Below, in pieces: positions 60,109 through 64,000 of a stretch of DNA of 64,000 bases; position 1 is the first letter of the stretch, and every line of letters starts with the position of its first letter. Under the pieces are notes generated by a model. It did not search any database. It was given only the letters and a program-made list of their open reading frames with translations, and was not told the DNA's origin. Source of the DNA: Sequoia sempervirens (Eukaryota > Streptophyta > Pinopsida > Cupressales > Cupressaceae); the NCBI GenBank assembly GCA_007258455.2, contig VDFB02000001.1, forward strand, positions 12,944,299 through 13,008,298, in the 5' to 3' direction. The position numbers and the translations under genes were made by a program.

Positions 60109-62340
60109 AATTCTTCAATCCAACACAGCTTTACACTCTCATAACTGAGCTCAAATACAAACACTATGCACAACACTTCTGATATGATTTGCAAAACAAT
60201 TAACTGCACTTGGAAATTTCAAACAACTCTCTACTGCACTCTGTAGCTTGAATCACACCTTACACCATACTCAAAAGAAGTCTGTACAGCTAATGTGAGG
60301 CAAGAAACATCACCCCTCAGATTTGATAGAGTATCGAACATTGATCAAAACACCCCCAATACACACAAACAAACTACAACTTCAAACAGATTTGATGAGG
60401 ATATGAAATCATATGTCTGGCCACGTCTTCGGTCAAAGGAGCAGTCTTTACTATTCACTTCTAAACACCACACTATATAAATTTTAAACCATAAAAACCT
60501 TCATGTCATCAGACTGAATAATCACTCTTTGAAGCAGCTCCTACACACTTCCCTTATACACTTCTGATCATAAACCTCCTTACAAAAGATCGATTCATCA
60601 TAAATCTGAAGGCACTACACTCACCATACTTAGCGTAATTCCAAAACTTCAACCATCTTTTCAGCAACAGTATAATCTGCTACTTAAATCGATATCACAT
60701 CATATCAATTCATGCCTTCATAAATTTACTTTCACCGCTGGCTCAATACATTCCATTCACTGAACCAAATGACAGATGATAAAAAAAAACTCCAAGTCAT
60801 GATCACAGAAGAAGATTATAAATGTTCCCAAAAGAAGCCGTCTCACCAAAATTACGGAAGCCGCCAGTAATAATAGCAAACCGTTACACAGAAAATAATA
60901 AAGGCATTCGCATAATTTGGAAACCACGTCAGAGGGTATCGTCCCAAAAATTTCTTCATCAAAGTCGTTCATCCTACTTTAAAAAAAAATCGTTGACATA
61001 TCAAACAAATCGTTGCACTGAAAAGTCATCTTCTGAAAATTAAATGTAGCTGCCTGAATACAATCTGAAAACTGTCAGAAGAAGAGACCACCTCAAGGAA
61101 ATATATGCCAGAAATAAAGGTGAGGCGTTTTGATCTAATGAAGAAAACTAAAACTTTAGAATAAGTGCCGTCTCACAATGAAGCAAATAATGGTGGCATA
61201 TTATGAAGTCTGCATCGTAACCTCCAAAGACCACAGCTAGGCATGAATTAAATCACCACTCAACCAAACAGCGATTGTCATTAATAATCATGAATTTTAC
61301 TGTCTGCATTTTTCACCATATGCCAGACATAACACCAGACAACCAACAAATGTGATTTTTAGAGTCTTTTTCAGTGCCTGACACCTCAGAGCACTGCTTG
61401 TGTTGAAACCCTTACTCTTCCAATAAAATTAATAGACTTTTAATGATTTCAATCCTCACAAAGGCGTTATGCTATTCAATGATATAATTTTCAATCCACT
61501 CGACTTCATAAGAATCACGCCAAAAATAGAAGCATGCTGAAAGAAGTAGCCCGATAAAATATATGAAGCCGACGCTGCACCAAGACCTGATAAGTGAAAG
61601 CCATGTGTAGTTTGAATTTAAAGAAAGAGGTCTTTAACTCATTCTACGCACTTGGTCAAGACCACAAAGGCGTATTTTTAGACTCCACCAATACACACAA
61701 GCCGTCTCCTCATAAGCAGATCAGAAATTATTGTCATTTTGGAATATTTCTGTAGCCATTAGGAATAGATTTCTGAAAGCATAGATATATGCGGCCACAA
61801 AAAGAAAGAAACGAGCCACCCAAAAATTCGTCCTGAAGCCATTTCAAGCATATTATTAGGCTCTACTAAAACCATCTTTAAAATTTAAGAAGCCGCCCTA
61901 TAATGATATGAAGAACAAATGTTGAAAAAGCAGACGCCACCAAATATACTATCCTGCTGCAAAATTAAGAGTCTTTTCAAAATTCAAAGGATGACATGGT
62001 ACTCCAGCATCATACCAGCTGTTAGAAATTTAAAACTCCACCTCATGCATACTGCAAGACAAAATCTGAAGCCACCTATCATAAAGAAGAAGTCAAACCT
62101 CATAGAAAGATTAGACTTTTCAAAGCTGACACAATGCTGATATGGCATAAGATGCTGACACAACAGACAACCAGACAGCTGATGCAGACAAATAGGCAGC
62201 TCAAACATACATCCAACCAGCTCAAGCAGCTCAAGCACACAACTAGGTAGCTGAAGCAGGTCAAACAAGTAGGTAAGCACCTCAAGAAAACATCAAACTG
62301 AAATACTGTACCTTAGCATCAATGACAAAATATTTCAACA
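60109..62340. other. Rest of the LTR-like block, with degenerate word repeats
   Basis: No coding similarity. 60830-61920 holds many scattered 'gaagccg(cc/tc)' words at irregular spacing. 62150-62290 is built of 'cagctcaagcagctcaag'-type degenerate repeats, which produce spurious Leu/Cys-rich open frames on the minus strand. Confidence 0.45.
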
Positions 62341-64000
62341 CTTATTGCCTTAACACCTTTCATGCTAAACCTGTCCAAAACCTTCTCAATATACTTTTCT
62401 CGTACCAGTTTTTGTTTTTCTCTCTCTAATAATTTTCATTCCAAAGATTTGCTTTGCAGCACCCAAATCCTTCATTGAAAATTATTAACCTTCTCAATAT
62501 ACTTTTCTCGTACCAGTTTTTGTTTTTCTATCTGTAATAATTTTCATTCCAAAGATTTGCTTTGCACCACCCAAATCCTTCATTGAAAATTATGAAGCTA
62601 GTTGTAGTTTTAGTTGGCTAGCTATAGCCATGCTAGTTCCTGTCACTAGCATATCATCAACGTACAATAACAACAAAAATTCAGCATTCTCCAAAGTCTT
62701 ATAATACACACAATGGCCAAATTCACATCTAGTAAAATTTTGCTCACAAATGAATTAAATTTTGAATACCATTGCCTTGGAGCTTGTTTCAAACTATACA
62801 GACTTCAATTAAGTTTGCAAACCAAATCCTCTTTACCTTCTTTTTCAAAGCCTTTAGGTTGCTTCATGTACAATTCTTCTTCCAAGTCACCATGTAGAAA
62901 GACTGTTATGATATAAAGCTGCTCCAATTCAAGATCATAAACAACTGCTAAACCCAACATTGCTTTAATAGAGGTCATTTTCACAACTGGTGATCAATGT
63001 CCTTTTGCTGATCATAACCTTTGACCACCAATCGGCCCTATATTTTTTCTTCCCACCTTCTTCTTCCTTCAACCTATATATCCATTTATTCAATGCTTTC
63101 CTGTTAGGTGGAAGAGGCATTATATCTCATATGTGATTTGCCATCAAAGAGCCTATCTCATCTCTCATAGCCTCCATCCATTGTTTGTTGTTTTTATCTT
63201 TACCTGCTTCTTCAAACATAGTAGGTTTAGCTTAATTGGACAGCAACAAATGTTCAATGAAATCATTATATTTTGTTGGAGGCATGTGCTCCCTGGTGAA
63301 CCTTTGAATTTGACGAATCAATTCTTGTGGAGTAACCTCCTCATGACTACTAGTGGGATGATTTTGCTCTTCATTATCATGAAAATTTGGGGGCTGAAGG
63401 TGTGGTTGTATTTGTGGGTGAATTTGCACATGCTGTTGATTTACAGTCTCCTTTTGTTTGAACACATCACTCCCATTCATAATGTCATCTAATGGAACAT
63501 ACTCCTTGGTTGATAATTGATATACCTTGTTCTTGTATATTTGCCATTACTTTTTTTATTGTAGATCACATCTCTACTTCGTGTGACTTGCTTGGTAATT
63601 GGATCTCACAATCTGTAACCATATTCTTCATCTCCATATTCAACAAAGATACGCCTTTTAGATTTCACATCAAGCTTTATTCTTTTTTCTTATGGGATGT
63701 GAACAAAAGCTTCACACCCAAACACTCGTAGATGATCATAAGAAATCTTCTTGCCCAACCACTTCTCTTCTGGAACTCCAAAATCTAAACGAGAGGATGG
63801 TCTTCTATTAATCAGGTACATTGCTGTATTTACAGCCTTAGCCCAAAATTGTTTTCCTAATCCAACATTTGAGAGCATACTACATGCTATTTCCAAAATG
63901 GTTCTATTTTGATCTTTCTGCTGCACTTTTCTCTTATGGTGTAAGAGGAACTATCTTAATTCTCTTAATGCCATTCTCTGCGCAATATTCATCAATTTTT
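62341..64000 (-). pseudogene. Copia pol, integrase end and reverse transcriptase (broken, runs off the right edge)
   Basis: From the right edge on the minus strand, the integrase C-terminal part reads NRTILEIACSMLSNVGLGKQ, FWAKAVNTAMYLINRRPS and LRVFGCEAFVHIP (63690-63926). The Gln/His/Pro-rich linker follows (63232-63480), then RT: NKQWMEAMRDEI, LVVKGYDQQK in shifted frames, LLLLYVDDMLVTGTSMA (62620-62690) and KYIEKVLDRFSMKGVKAIS up to 62341. There the LTR-like block begins; a RNase H tail appears at 54629-54792. It has frameshifts, stops and a 108-bp tandem duplication. Inactive. Confidence 0.88.
62381..62596 (-). repeat. 108-bp tandem duplication in copia RT
   Basis: The unit starting 'ccttctcaatatacttttct' at 62381 repeats at 62489 with few differences ('ctctctaataa' versus 'atctgtaataa'). 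108 bp is 36 codons, so the duplication keeps the frame and repeats the KYIEKVL-side segment of the RT. Confidence 0.9.

Larger units (their letters stand above)
54793..62345 (-). mobile_element. LTR-like block inserted in copia pol, split by hAT elements
   Basis: The candidate 5-bp direct repeat CTTAT lies at 54793-54797 and 62341-62345. The minus-strand edge at 62340 is TGTTGAAATATT, a plausible LTR start. Near the other edge is an R-U5-like motif (54884-54916, 'ttacgtggaaaaccctttcgggt'). Irregular 'agcaccaact' repeats follow at 54946-55085. Without the hAT elements it would be about 2.6 kb. The left terminus is not a clean CA, so the boundary and the solo-LTR reading are tentative. Confidence 0.4.

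Noticed and set aside
61984..62285. Leu/Cys-rich membrane protein on the minus strand
   Set aside because: The composition comes from degenerate 'cagctcaag' repeats; it overlaps in two frames with no start context.
1..64000. CRISPR arrays, operons, prophage or bacterial defence genes
   Set aside because: No evenly spaced short repeats with unique spacers and no bacterial-type gene clusters; the content is plant nuclear.

Overview
This is a stretch of a large, repeat-dominated plant nuclear genome. It is AT-rich, with Ty1/copia, Ty3/gypsy, LINE, SINE and hAT remnants nested in one another, one single-exon organellar mTERF gene, and a 100-base assembly gap at 47300-47399. The low gene density and many decayed elements fit a gymnosperm-like genome. 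That assignment is an inference: nothing in the sequence proves the taxon.

Layout. 1-4571: end of a minus-strand copia-type LTR, then anonymous decayed DNA. 4572-11295: a complete but inactive minus-strand copia element with two LTRs, PBS, PPT and a 5-bp target duplication; a solo LTR (7284-8467) sits in its integrase. 11296-16680: anonymous DNA with a tRNA-related SINE (13982-14173). 16681-37539: a very long plus-strand LTR element with 1.09-kb LTRs, no pol, and one gag-like frame. It holds an antisense fragment resembling a plant GYF-domain (EXA1/GIGYF-like) protein. That fragment is split by a complete minus-strand gypsy element (18760-26662), whose right LTR carries another copy of the SINE.

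37540-49072: decayed DNA with two local tandem duplications, plus a striking 2.4-kb array of seven 5S-rRNA-derived units (40725-43108), four on the minus strand and then three on the plus strand, between 13-bp direct repeats. 49073-51200: a LINE fragment with no reverse transcriptase. 51237-51377: a second type of SINE. 52743-53918: the mTERF gene, the only open and plausibly functional protein gene. 54160-64000: a minus-strand copia element split by an LTR-like block. That block holds a non-autonomous hAT (55193-60100), which holds an autonomous-type hAT (56058-59978), whose transposase frame is split by another 5S-derived copy (57725-58052).

There is no operon-like cooperation between genes; the organising principle is serial insertion. 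Nesting gives a relative order: outer hAT, then inner hAT, then 5S element; likewise captured gene fragment, then gypsy, then SINE; and copia, then solo LTR. The most unusual feature is the 5S-derived family. It keeps the internal pol III promoter region and makes 12-13 bp target duplications. In one case it seems to have inserted as a multimer with an internal inversion.
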